17,130 nucleotides of DNA from Jimgerdemannia flammicorona (taxonomy: Eukaryota; Mucoromycota; Endogonomycetes; Endogonales; Endogonaceae): the NCBI GenBank assembly GCA_003990745.1, contig RBNI01002932.1, forward strand, positions 1 through 17,130. The letters run 5' to 3'. The position numbers and the translations under genes are program-made. This document shows positions 8,541 to 17,018 of the stretch, one piece after another. Each line of letters starts with the position of its first letter. Positions within the stretch are counted from its first letter, which is position 1. The notes under the pieces were generated by a model. The model had not been told where the DNA came from. It did no database searches and worked only from the letters and a program-made list of their open reading frames with translations.

Positions 8541-9022
8541 ACAAAATGAGCAAGATGGGCAAAACAGGCAAAACGAGCAAGACAGACATAACGGGCAAAA
8601 CGGGCAAGATGGGCAACATGGGCAAGACAGCAAGATGGGCGACATGGGCAAGACGGGCAAAACGACATGGGCAAGACTGGCAAAATGGGCAAGATGGGCA
8701 ACACGGGCAAGACAAGACGGGCGACATGGGCAAGATGGGCAAAACGGGCAAAACGACAGGCAAGACGGGCAAGACGGGCAAGACGGGCAAGACAGATAAC
8801 ATGGGCAAGACAGGCAAGACAGGCAAGATGGCAAGACGGGCGACATGGGCAAGATGGGCAAAATGGGCAAAATGACACGGGCAAGATGTGGGTAACACGG
8901 GCAAGACGGGCAAGATGGGCAAGACAGCAAGATGGGCGACATGGGCAAGATGGGCAAAATGGGAAAAATGATATGGGCAACCAGGCAACCAGGCAAGACA
9001 GGCAAGATGGGCAAGATGGGGA
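8541..9022. repeat. Minisatellite, 9-bp unit GGGCAARAY, about 50 units
   Basis: A head-to-tail array of GGGCAAGAC, GGGCAAAAC, GGGCAAGAT, GGGCGACAT and close variants, with occasional shortened units such as AGCAAGAT and GACAT. There are also higher-order blocks: GGGCGACATGGGCAAGAT recurs three times, near 8719, 8838 and 8935. Because the unit is three codons long and contains no stop in any frame, it opens several frames on both strands. The reading frames that cross it encode only repeats such as GKT, QDG, ARR or CPS, and I treat them as by-products. The array is much richer in CpG than anything else in the window. Confidence 0.93.
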
Positions 9023-9268
9023 GGCACTAATAGGGGTAGGCCAGGTGCACTAGATGCCAAGTACTTGAGGTGGTTGGGGCTCACAACCCATACCCACTCT
9101 TGGGTGGGGCAGGCTGGGTAGGAGGATCTAGTTACTCGGGCAGTGAGGTCGCAACTCACATCCTAAAGGTGCTTAGATTGTTATTAGTTTGGAAATTGTA
9201 GTGTAAGAGTAGGGTGGGGTGAGATGCAGAATGTGGCTACTGGTATGGCATGAGGATTTTAGATAGTT

Positions 9269-9274
9269 AATAAA
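9269..9274 (+). promoter_or_regulatory. Poly(A) signal of the nested retrocopy
   Basis: AATAAA, 27 nt upstream of the A tail that starts at 9302. Its placement supports a Pol II transcript as the source. Confidence 0.75.
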
Positions 9275-9301
9275 AGGCAGAGCTAGGGGTGGTCACTGGT
9301 G

Positions 9302-9344
<43 letters not shown>
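9302..9344 (+). repeat. Poly(A) tail of the nested retrocopy
   Basis: 43 uninterrupted A residues directly before the right target duplication; up to two of them may belong to the duplication. It is the longest and cleanest A run in the window, which suggests a recent insertion. Confidence 0.92.
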
Positions 9345-9346
<2 letters not shown>

Positions 9347-9359
9347 TTAATCACCAATG
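9345..9359. repeat. Target-site duplication of the nested insertion, right copy
   Basis: GATTAATCACCAATG, identical to 8237-8251. LINE-A ORF2 resumes directly after it. Confidence 0.93.
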
Positions 9360-10901
9360 TGGAAGAACTTAAGGCAACAGTGGAGTGATATAAGGTATAT
9401 TCTAGAACTAAACTCAATTAGCATAAGTGTGAGATGATGGTGTTAGATAATGGCCTAGTGGAAAGGGATGTCATTGGAACAATTGTCCCTGCTGGAGAGA
9501 CATTGAGATACCTAGGTATTTATCTCTTAGTATATGGGTCAGTTTTACCAAGAGCTTAGTGAGAGTGGTGAGTTGCAATCTGGGGAGAGATCCTACAAAG
9601 TTGGGGTGGCTACCATCTGTCTCTTATAGGGTGGGTTTCTATTTTGAATGTTTACTGGCTACCAAAGCTGTGATATTTGGCTTATCATCTGAACTTCCCA
9701 GCCTAGATAATGAAGAGATTGTTGAAACTGGCCAAGGATTGAGTCTGAGCTGGGAGGAGAAGTCAGATTAGCTGGGAAATCTTATCTTTATCAGTCACTA
9801 GAGGAGGTCTGGGGCTGGTTAACTTTCCAAAGAGGCTGTACTGCTTGAGAGCATGGTGGCTGAAGAGAGCAGTGAAGCTGAGAGCCAATAGCTAGATTCT
9901 CCTGATGAAGAGAGTCTGGGAGATGAGGTCCTCACCAAGAGGCTCTATAGGTAATCTACTGTCCTTAGTTGAGCTTCAGAACAATAGTCACATGTGGTAC
10001 AAGAGATTCTGGTGGAGGGTTGTAGAGGAGGCATACTATATTGAAATTCACTAACAGGGGGATAAAGGGGAGATGCCTTGGGGTCCTGCAATATAGAGAT
10101 AGGACTGTGTGCTATTGGGGGGCATCTTATTACTCAACTTCAATATTAGTAATAGGGTCAAGTGTCAGAGGGAGTTAGGACAGGATTTGTGGTCTGGTAG
10201 ATGGTAGCAGGTAGGTATTTGGGAGAAGTGGGACTGGAATGAGGTTTGGGCCTGGAGTGCTGAGGTCAGGCAGTAGTTACCACTAAAGTACTGAGTAGTC
10301 TAGTGATATATGTTGTGGAGGAATATCATGCTCAACTTTTGCTTAGGTCATCTATTCAAGGGGAGAAGTTTTGACTATAAGGAGTGCTATAATGTAAGGT
10401 AGAAAGGGGGTTTTATACAGACACCTGAACATTGGCTAAGAGAGTATAAGGTGCTTGGTAACTTCTGGTTAGCAGTTGGACATTGATTGAGTATAGTGTA
10501 TAGGAGAGTTGATATGAGGGACTGATGGGAGAACTTGTGGAACAGATTGGTGGGGGGGGGTTGGGATGGAGTAACTTACTTTAGGTTGGGTTATAGCTGT
10601 ATAGGTGGGGTTAGCAGGTCACTGGCTATTTGTTTTTGAGGATAGAAGGAGTCTAGGATTGAGGGCATGGTTGCTGAGATGAGAAGGGCTGATGGAGGAC
10701 ATCTTGATGAGCTGGTGGCTTGGTTGAGGCCTGCAGAGTGGTTGGTGGCATAGTTTGATAGAGAAAATCTATAGGCAGAGTGGGGGGAGAGTTGGGGTGG
10801 TGGGGGATATAGTGTCTTTCAAGTGTAAAGGGATTGGGGGAAGCCCCCCTAGGAGGATTGAGTAGTGGGAGAAAGTACTGTAACTATATCTATAGACTGG
10901 T

Positions 10902-10954
10902 AATAAATGACAAAGTCTAAGTGACTATAAAAAAAAAAAAAAAAAAAAAAAAAA
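10902..10954 (+). other. LINE-A 3' end: poly(A) signal and A tail
   Basis: AATAAA at 10902-10907, then GTCTAAGTGACTAT and 26 A residues. The 14-mer differs by one C-to-T from LINE-B and from the truncated copy at 2380-2446, so it defines the family's 3' end. Confidence 0.88.
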
Positions 10955-11129
10955 TATATAGCTAATAGAAGTTTCAGAAAATGACTTTATAATATTTGTC
11001 AAATCATAGATATCTAGCTGTGGGAGCATCATAATATTCAAATAGGGTAGTTCTTCAGAGGTCACAATTATTAAAAATATATAATCTATTCTTATAATAG
11101 ATAGTATTATCCTTCAATTAGTATTGCTG
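10955..11129. other. AT-rich flank of LINE-A
   Basis: No gene seen. This is the 3' target flank of LINE-A. It begins TATATAGCTAATAG and has the AT-rich composition of 2000-4000, so it is probably part of the older sequence that the LINE entered. Confidence 0.5.
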
Positions 11130-11537
11130 ATATTGGGAATATTTATTGATATCATCACTGCTCAGGATTTCTCAGAGTACTTGAGCCTCTTTATCATCAG
11201 CACATATTCTGCTAATTTGTTCTATGATTGAGTTGGTAACTAAGGTGAGAGTTTATATACTGATATCTCTGATCTAGCTCTTGGAGCAGTACTCATACAA
11301 GAAGGACACTCTGTGGCCTATCATTCCCTGGACTTCTTTTGCTCAAACCATTTGGAGAGAGCTAAGCCACATGGACATCTTTTCATGAAAAGCAACATGT
11401 TCTCAAGTTTTCACTTCATTTATACTGGTGTACAAGGTGCAGCAGGAGTCTGGCAACATTTCCCTATAAGTTTCATTGAAATCCATCAAGTTTTTATGGT
11501 ATGGCGACCCAAGGCTCATCAAGCTCAGAGTACCTAG
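11130..11537 (+). pseudogene. Ty3/Gypsy polymerase fragment (RT-RNase H junction)
   Basis: In one frame, about 11130-11200 reads LGIFIDIITAQDFSEYLSLF. This aligns with the Gypsy segment FLG-x-x-NYYR-x-FI-x-x-FS-x-x-x-x-PL that follows the RT. After two stops the same frame gives LYTDISDLALGAVLIQEGHS and then VAYHS (11253-11327), the start of the retroelement RNase H domain: the catalytic Asp in YTD, then the GAVL-x-Q-x-x-GH-x-VAYHS strand. The roughly 40 residues usual between these parts are mostly missing, so there is an internal deletion. Past HSLDFF the frame stays open to 11537 but no longer resembles RNase H, so a rearrangement or decay lies there. The rest of the element (gag, protease, integrase, LTRs) is not visible nearby. 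Confidence 0.72.
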
Positions 11538-11539
11538 AG

Positions 11540-11730
11540 AGGAGGAGGCCTGGCTTGGGCCTCTCCAAGAGTTTTGTGGCAGCTGCTGGTCAAGGTGGAG
11601 CTGGAGGGCAGACTGGAGGTTGAGGACCAGTGGCAGGAGTGGATAGTTGGCACACAGTGGTGGGGAGTAAGTGGACAGCCTCTAGGCCTATAGTTGGAGG
11701 GCAGCAGGGGCATAGTGTTGACAGAGGTGG
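11540..11730 (+). other. LINE-B 5' region, UTR or ORF1 N-terminus
   Basis: Gly/Gln-rich reading in one frame (SKSFVAAAGQGGAGGQTGG from about 11562) suggests that ORF1 may begin here and pass through a frameshift near 11790 into the frame annotated next. Alternatively it is 5' UTR with an internal promoter. I cannot decide between them. Confidence 0.4.
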
Positions 11731-13368
11731 ATGTCAGGTGACTGGTCAGCTGACTGGCCAGGGACCCAGCAGGGGTCAGGGTCCAGGGGTGTATTGACTG
11801 GGACTGGTTTTCCTGGGGCTGGGCCAGTGGCTGGGGGTGGGACTACAGGTGGTGCAGTAGCTCCTGGTGAGATAGTAGCTAGCATATCTGGTAGCAAGAA
11901 CAAGGCAACTCTGGCAGCAGGAACTGGAGAGCTGGTGGTATGACCATTCTTCTATAAGTCAGTGTCAACATGGGCAATCTCTGCCAATTTCTTGGGTCTT
12001 AGTCTGTCAGCTAAGGAAGTTCTATAGCTGGTAGGTGAGGAGGTTGCTGGGGCAGAGTCACTGAGGTTTATCCCCTTGGCTGAGGCAGTGGAGGTCAGTT
12101 TTGTTGAGGAGGAGGCTATGGTGAAAGCCTTGGAGAAGGGATTGATGGTCAAGAATGTTAAGGTGGGGATGGTGAGATGTCTGAGATGGGACCCACATGT
12201 GGTGAGGTTGGTGGTAGAAGGGCTGCCAACACTGAGCAGGCAGGAGATGAAGATGGTGATTGCCAAGGCTCTGGAAGGCTTTGGTGAGATGGTGGATTTC
12301 GGATTTATGTTTTGGGAGGGCATGAAGTTGAGGAATGGCAATTGTGAGGCAATGGTATGGCTGGAGGAGAAGGAGGTGACAGGCCTGGGGCGAGACTGGG
12401 CAGAGGTCATTCATGTTGGGGAGCAGAATTGTCAGGTCTGGAGGAGGAAAGGCTCTGAGCAGGAAGAGGAGAAGCTACTGATAGCCCTTGAGGAGTGTGA
12501 TGAGGCAAAGGCTTTGTGAAAAAGGAAATGAGAGGAATTTGCTAAAGATTGGATCTGGGTTGAGACAGATGGCAAGAGGAAGCGTTGGCATAAGATGAAC
12601 TGGGAGCAGCTGCAGGCAGTGTTGCAAGCATCAGCAGAGGAGGAGGTTGAAAGGGTAACATCTGACAGGAATCGAAAAGAAGGAGTAGAGGTGGCTGAGG
12701 TGTCCATTTTACAGCTGGGGGGAGTGGGTGAGTCTGTGCATGCACCTGTGACAGGGAAATGGGCAGATGGTGAGGAAGAGCAAGGAGTGGGCTTCGAAGA
12801 AAATGTTGAGGTAGTTCCAGAAACTCAGATAGAAGACATGGTGATGGCTAGGTCAGCAAATGTGCACTGATAATATCCAGAAGCAGGGGAGGTAGTGGGG
12901 TTGGATAAGGTCTCTGAAGAGGATGAGCTGGTGGATGTTGCTTCAGATATATCTGCGGACAGAGAATTGCTTCAGGAGCTGTGCAGGACTCCCAGGCCTG
13001 TGACCCTGGGGCCTTTGGTGATGGTAGCAGATGGCTGGTTCCAGGCAGTGCTGGAGGAACTGGCAGAGGAGGACATTAAGGAAGTGGATGTGTTCCAGGG
13101 TTCCCTGGAGGCATGGGATGGATTTCTCAAGGTGGCACTGCAGGGACTGAAGCTGGTGACTGCAATGGTGGCAGCCCTTCTGGAGGATGAAGAGTATGAG
13201 GTGGATGATGGCCGAATGGCAGATATCCATAAGGTGGCATCTGAGTGAGTAGACTTCTTCTGTGGTAGTGTCAATGGTGAGAGAATTTGGTGGGTGGTCT
13301 GTGAGGAGCATCAAGACATCATTAAGGGCCAAGCTGAGAAGGTGGCGGCAGTGGCAGCTGATATCTAA
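11731..13368 (+). pseudogene. LINE-B ORF1 (RRM-like nucleic-acid-binding protein)
   Basis: A single frame runs from the ATG at 11731 to the TAA at 13366-13368, about 545 codons. It is interrupted by TGA 11941, TAG 12025, TGA 12517, TGA 12529, TGA 12868, TAA 12871 and TGA 13246. ORF1 proteins of such LINEs bind the element RNA and help reverse transcription. The first ~70 codons are Gly/Ala/Pro/Thr-rich and probably disordered. Around 12190-12380 is an RRM-like pattern: VRLVVEGLPTL as strand 1, IAKALEGFGEMVDFGF as helix 1 and strand 2, and GNCEAMVWLEE as the later strand. A basic segment (DGKRKRWHKMNWEQL, 12571-12615) follows, then a long acidic C-terminus rich in Leu, Glu and Val. No CCHC zinc knuckle is visible. 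ORF2 starts about 35 nt downstream. Confidence 0.78.
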
Positions 13369-13403
13369 ACTTCAAATTTTCCATAATAAAGTACAATCTA
13401 TGA

Positions 13404-16400
13404 ATTCTGTCAATCAATGTCAATGGTTTGCGAGATAGTGTGAAGTGGTGATGTCTTTTTTGATGGTTGAAAGTCTGGAAGTATGATGTAGTGTTCCTTC
13501 AGGATATTTGGGCCTATGGTGAGGAGAACTATGAGTCATGGAGTAAGGAATGGTTTGGAGATACTGGTTGGAGTAAGCAAGTTGGTATTCTGGTGGGGGT
13601 TGGTAAGGGGGAGTTAGTTGAGGTGGACAGTTTTGGTGACCAACTGGTGTGGGGAAGGCTGAAGGGAGGAAAGGGAGATAGACTCTTGGTGGGCTCAGTG
13701 TATCTGCCAGCAGTTGGCAGAGAACAAAAGCAATGGATGGAGGAGTGGCTAGCTTGGGAGAATTGGGCAGATCTAGGGTTGGACATTTTGGGGGGGGATT
13801 TTAATATGGTTAGGGACCATGTGCTGGATTGGTCTGATGGTGGGGCTGGTGTGGTGATTTCTCTGGGGCTGTCCCAGTGGCTTCAGATGGAAAAGGGCAT
13901 GGGATTGATAGATGGTATGCGATTGAGGGCAGGAGATGAGTCGGGCCCCTTTACCAGGTGGCATTCTATAGACAATGGGATGGTTGGCATGAGGATTGAT
14001 TGGGTACTGGTAGCAGAACATTGGTGTAATGTTTTTGACATAGTTGGAGTATGGTGGTGCCCATGGTCAGACTATTGTGGAGTTGAGATGGGTGGAAGAT
14101 TCCAGGCTATTAATGGGGGAGGTGGGCACTGGTGTCTCAATGTAGCTCTGCTCTGGCATTCAGTAGAGTGGGAGCAATTTGTGTACTTGGCTAGATGGGA
14201 AGTAGAGTGATGGGTGGCTGGTGGTCTATCTATTGCTGATTGGTGGGGCAGATTCAAATATCTTGCTGGTGCATATTGGAGAGATACTGGAGAGGTAGCA
14301 GGAAAGGAGCAAAAGGACAAGGAAAGGAGAGTTAAAAGGGGTTTGCAGTGGTGACTGAAGTTATTGAAGGATGGCTCACTGGCAGAAGCAAAGAAGAGTT
14401 AACTCATGAGAGAGGTAGTCGACTTACAGGCAATTTTGAGGGAGGCTAAGGATAGAGTTGTGGATGGGCTCCTGGCATGCCTGAGGGCTAGATGACTGGA
14501 AGAGAGTGAACAACTGACAAAGTACTTATCTGGTATCTTGAAGGTGAGAAATGTTCAACACAGCTGGTCTTCAGTTTTGTGAGAAGATGGTGTTGAGGTT
14601 ACCAGTGTGGTGGAGATATTGGAGGAGATTTCGGGACAATGGCAGACACTCTGGAGTGATGTTGATATGGGAGAGAGTGCTGGTGTAGGGGATGTTGCAG
14701 AGGCACCTCTTGTACATGACTGGTCAGTGGTGCTACTACCAGAGATAGGAGCTTCAGTATTAGGCAGAGAGTCTTTGGAGAAGGTACTGGAGGTTCTGTG
14801 GAAGGTGCTGAGTGGTTCATCACTAGGGGAGGATGGACTCCCTGGAGAGTTTTGGAAGGAGTTTCAGGTGGAATTTGGGGCTTGGCTCATTGAAATGGTT
14901 AAATTTGTACTGGAAGAAGGATGGTGGATTGGGAATGGAAGCTTAGTTCTAGTGTCTTTGCTATATAAGGAGAAAGGTGATAGGAGGGAGTGGCGTAACT
15001 GGTGGCTGATCATGCTGTTGAATGTGGACAGGAAGCTAGTCTCTACAATCTTAGCAGAGAGATTGCAGCTGTGGATTGGAAGACTGGTAGGGGAGGAACA
15101 GAGGGGCTTTGTGAAGGGTTGGTATATTAGGGACAGTACTGCCTGGGTGCAAAATGTTTTGGAAGGCTGTAGGAGTAGGTGGGTGGATGGGAGGATGGTC
15201 TTCTTGGATCAAGAGAAGGCATATGATAGGGTATGGTGGTATTACCTGGAGGCAGTACTCCAGAAAGCAGGATTTGATCTTGGAGAGGTTGGAAGGTTGA
15301 TGGGGCTGGTATGAGGCTGTTGAGGAGAAGTACTGATGAATGGCTGGAGTAGCCCAGAGTTTGCCTTAGGAAGAGGGGTTCCACAAGGGGACTCTCTCTC
15401 TGCTCCTGTACATCCTTTTGCTAGAACTAGTGCTGGCCTGGCTAAGAGGATGGCTGCATGAATTGCATATAGGTGAGGTGGTATGGAAGCTGGGGGCTTT
15501 TACAGATGACATGGTGGTGGGGCTCAGCAGTATGGCAGATGTGGACATTTTAAGGGAAGGAATAGAACAGTATGAGGGGTTGGCAGATGCCAAGTTGAAT
15601 TGGGGAAAGTGTGAAACCTTAGAGCTTGGTACAGGCTTAGGGGTAGTGGGGTTTGGACAAGTGATACCTACGGGGGAGACAGTATGGTACTTAGGGACAT
15701 GGTTTTCAGTATTCGGGACTGTCTTGTTGAAGGAGCAGTAGAGTTCCATGGTAAAAAAATAGGGAGATATGCTGATGGGCTGGGCTGGTCAAAACTTTTC
15801 ATTGGTGGGAAGAGTGGTGGTCCTAAATATATACTGGCTGCTGAAACTGTGATACCTGGGTTACCACCTAGATTTTCCTGGATGGGTGGTGCAGCATCTC
15901 AAGAAGGCTGTTGAATGGTGGCTCTGGAGGGGTAGACAGTCACAGATTGGATGGGAAGCATTGGTGCTGCCAATTACTGATGGTGGTTTGGGGTTGGTGG
16001 ACTTTGGCAAAGGTTGAAGATACTTAGGGGCTGGTGGGGTCGCTGACTAGTGGAGTTAGGAGAAGATAGTTGGGGCAGATTAACAATGGACAATTGAGAG
16101 ATCAGATTCTGCCCCCAGAGTGCAGAGAGGAAGGACTTGCGAGGGCTTCTTCAGGTTGGATCAGTGGAGAGGATGAGGTTCAAAGGGTTCTGGTGGGGCA
16201 TCATTGAGGCCTGGCTTATGATGGGCCTAACAGGGCCAGAGGTGGAGGCGATAGAGGAGGGGGCAGACTCTGGGCAATAGTGGTGGCAACTTGGACTGCT
16301 CAGAGTTGGAGGGAAGAAGCTGAAGGCCTATTCTCTGATTGAGGCAATGGAATGGGCCAGATCAGGCCCCCTTGAGTGATGGCCAGTAGGATGGCAGACA

Positions 16401-17018
16401 GCTGGTATTAGCGAGATGTGGGAATGGGGTAGAATTTGAAGATGGGTGGCCACTTTGAATAAGGTGATGCCTCCTCAATATTGGGTAGTTTGGTGGAGGT
16501 TCCTGAGAAGGATTGTTATGTTGAACTACCGGACAGGATGGATGGTGGCTGATGGATGCAAGGATTGTGAATAGTGTGTGGAGATCTCGGAAGAAGTGGC
16601 TCAGACCCCAGAGCATGTCATAGAGGCCTGCCCAGGGGTGGAGAGTTATTGGCAGTTGCTGGAGGAATATTGGGGTTCTGATCGAAGGAGGCCGGGAGAG
16701 TCTGTCAGTGTCATCATCTGGAGGAGACTGGTGGGGGATGTTGGGGACATTTGGGGAGGTGTGGGGCAGATTCTGGGAGTTTGGGTCCTAATGGCGGCAC
16801 ACTGGCAATGGGTCTTTGAAGGTGAATGTTGGATGGGAATTAGGGACCTAGTGGAGCGATGGCATTGGCTGGTGCAAGAGGTAGTACAGGGTTGGTGGTA
16901 TCAGGGATGGTGGCGGGAGTTGGGGGCAGTTAAGAAGGTACAAGACATTGTATTGGAGAGTCAGAGTCATTTGATACTAGGTGAGGGTGGGGTGCAGTGG
17001 AAAATTGTGGTGGGTTGA
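13404..17018 (+). pseudogene. LINE-B ORF2 (AP endonuclease, reverse transcriptase, C-terminal CCHC-like domain)
   Basis: About 1,200 codons can be followed. Endonuclease, 13404-14210: INVNGLRD (13416-13439), FLQDIW, GGDFNMV (near 13795), RIDWVL (near 13996) and WSDY, where the catalytic His of SDH is Tyr (14073-14075). The same frame crosses five stops in a helical linker to RT at about 14600. RT motifs are GEDGLPGEFWKEF, LYKEKGDRREWRNWWLIMLL, EEQRGFVKGWYIRD and FLDQEKAYDRVW (catalytic Asp kept). After a stop comes VPQGDSLS (15380-15400). A one-base slip in a CT run (15391-15401) changes frame to LLLYILLLELVL, FTDDMVVG, LNWGKCETL and VWYLGTWF. WWLWRGR and LPITDGGLGLVDFG, the conserved segment after RT, lie near 15915-16010. 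A second shift near 16010 leads to the C-terminus, with CKDCE, TPEHVIEAC (16611-16631) and a Trp-rich end. It is dead, but otherwise nearly complete. Confidence 0.88.

Larger units (their letters stand above)
8252..9344 (+). mobile_element. Nested retroposed transcript carrying a 9-bp minisatellite
   Basis: This 1093-bp insertion lies in the LINE-A RT region, flanked by a 15-17-bp duplication and ending in 43 A residues. An AATAAA (9269-9274) lies 27 nt before the A tail, the normal place for a Pol II poly(A) signal. Together these show retroposition of a polyadenylated RNA by LINE-type machinery, probably supplied by a LINE such as the ones here. The body has three parts: 8252-8540 (a 5' segment, open for 62 codons at 8249-8437 but without a known domain), the minisatellite 8541-9022, and a unique 3' segment 9023-9301. 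It has no similarity that I can see to the LINE 3' end. It is either a processed pseudogene of an unknown gene or long noncoding RNA, or a non-autonomous SINE-like element. The source locus is not in this window. Confidence 0.85.
6145..10820 (+). pseudogene. LINE-A ORF2 (endonuclease, reverse transcriptase), interrupted
   Basis: ORF2 nicks the target and copies the RNA into it. The endonuclease spans about 6145-6800: LQD (the Gln codon is now TAG at 6220), GRDFNMV at about 6500, RIN where RID is expected (Asp lost, followed by TGG-to-TGA), and WSDH with the catalytic His intact at 6784-6786. RT follows from about 7500. GEDGLPWNFWK lies near 7535, LLYKDKGRRED and the adjoining IMLLDIDRKLV near 7670-7745, EEQQGFVGGWLIRD near 7803, and FLNHEKTYDHV near 7910, where the motif-A catalytic Asp is Asn. 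FADDIVIDL is at 8209-8235. The frame is broken by the 1.1-kb insertion and resumes at 9345 with VEELKATVE. LRYLGIYL lies near 9505, and TPEHW, from the C-terminal CCHC-like region, near 10420. Stops and shifts throughout mean the copy is dead. Confidence 0.85.
5571..10954 (+). mobile_element. LINE-A: 5'-truncated, decayed non-LTR retrotransposon
   Basis: It has the end of ORF1, then ORF2 with AP-type endonuclease, RT and C-terminal region, then a 3' end with AATAAA and a 26-bp A run (10929-10954). Gene order and protein motifs match LINE-B. The copy starts inside ORF1, consistent with incomplete reverse transcription. No clear target duplication was found: the right flank TATATAGCTAATAG has only weak similarity to the left flank, so the exact 5' boundary is uncertain by tens of bases. 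It is interrupted by the insertion 8252-9344. The clade is L1/Tad-like; I cannot place it more finely by eye. Confidence 0.85.

Noticed and set aside
8280..9159. Long overlapping reading frames on both strands across the minisatellite, rich in Cys-Pro-Ser, Leu-Pro or Ala-Arg
   Set aside because: They follow automatically from a 9-bp stop-free repeat, and no frame outside the array shows a known domain.
9143..9159. GTGAG-GTCGCAA-CTCAC hairpin with a 7-nt loop resembling a tRNA T arm, suggesting a tRNA-derived SINE head
   Set aside because: The loop does not match the TTCRANY consensus, there is no convincing A box or cloverleaf, and it lies near the 3' end rather than the 5' end of the insert. 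The AATAAA points to Pol II.
15684..15914. Plus-strand 76-codon frame as a separate gene
   Set aside because: It is out of frame with ORF2; the ORF2 frame continues through the same bases with VVVLNIYWLL and WWLWRGR motifs.
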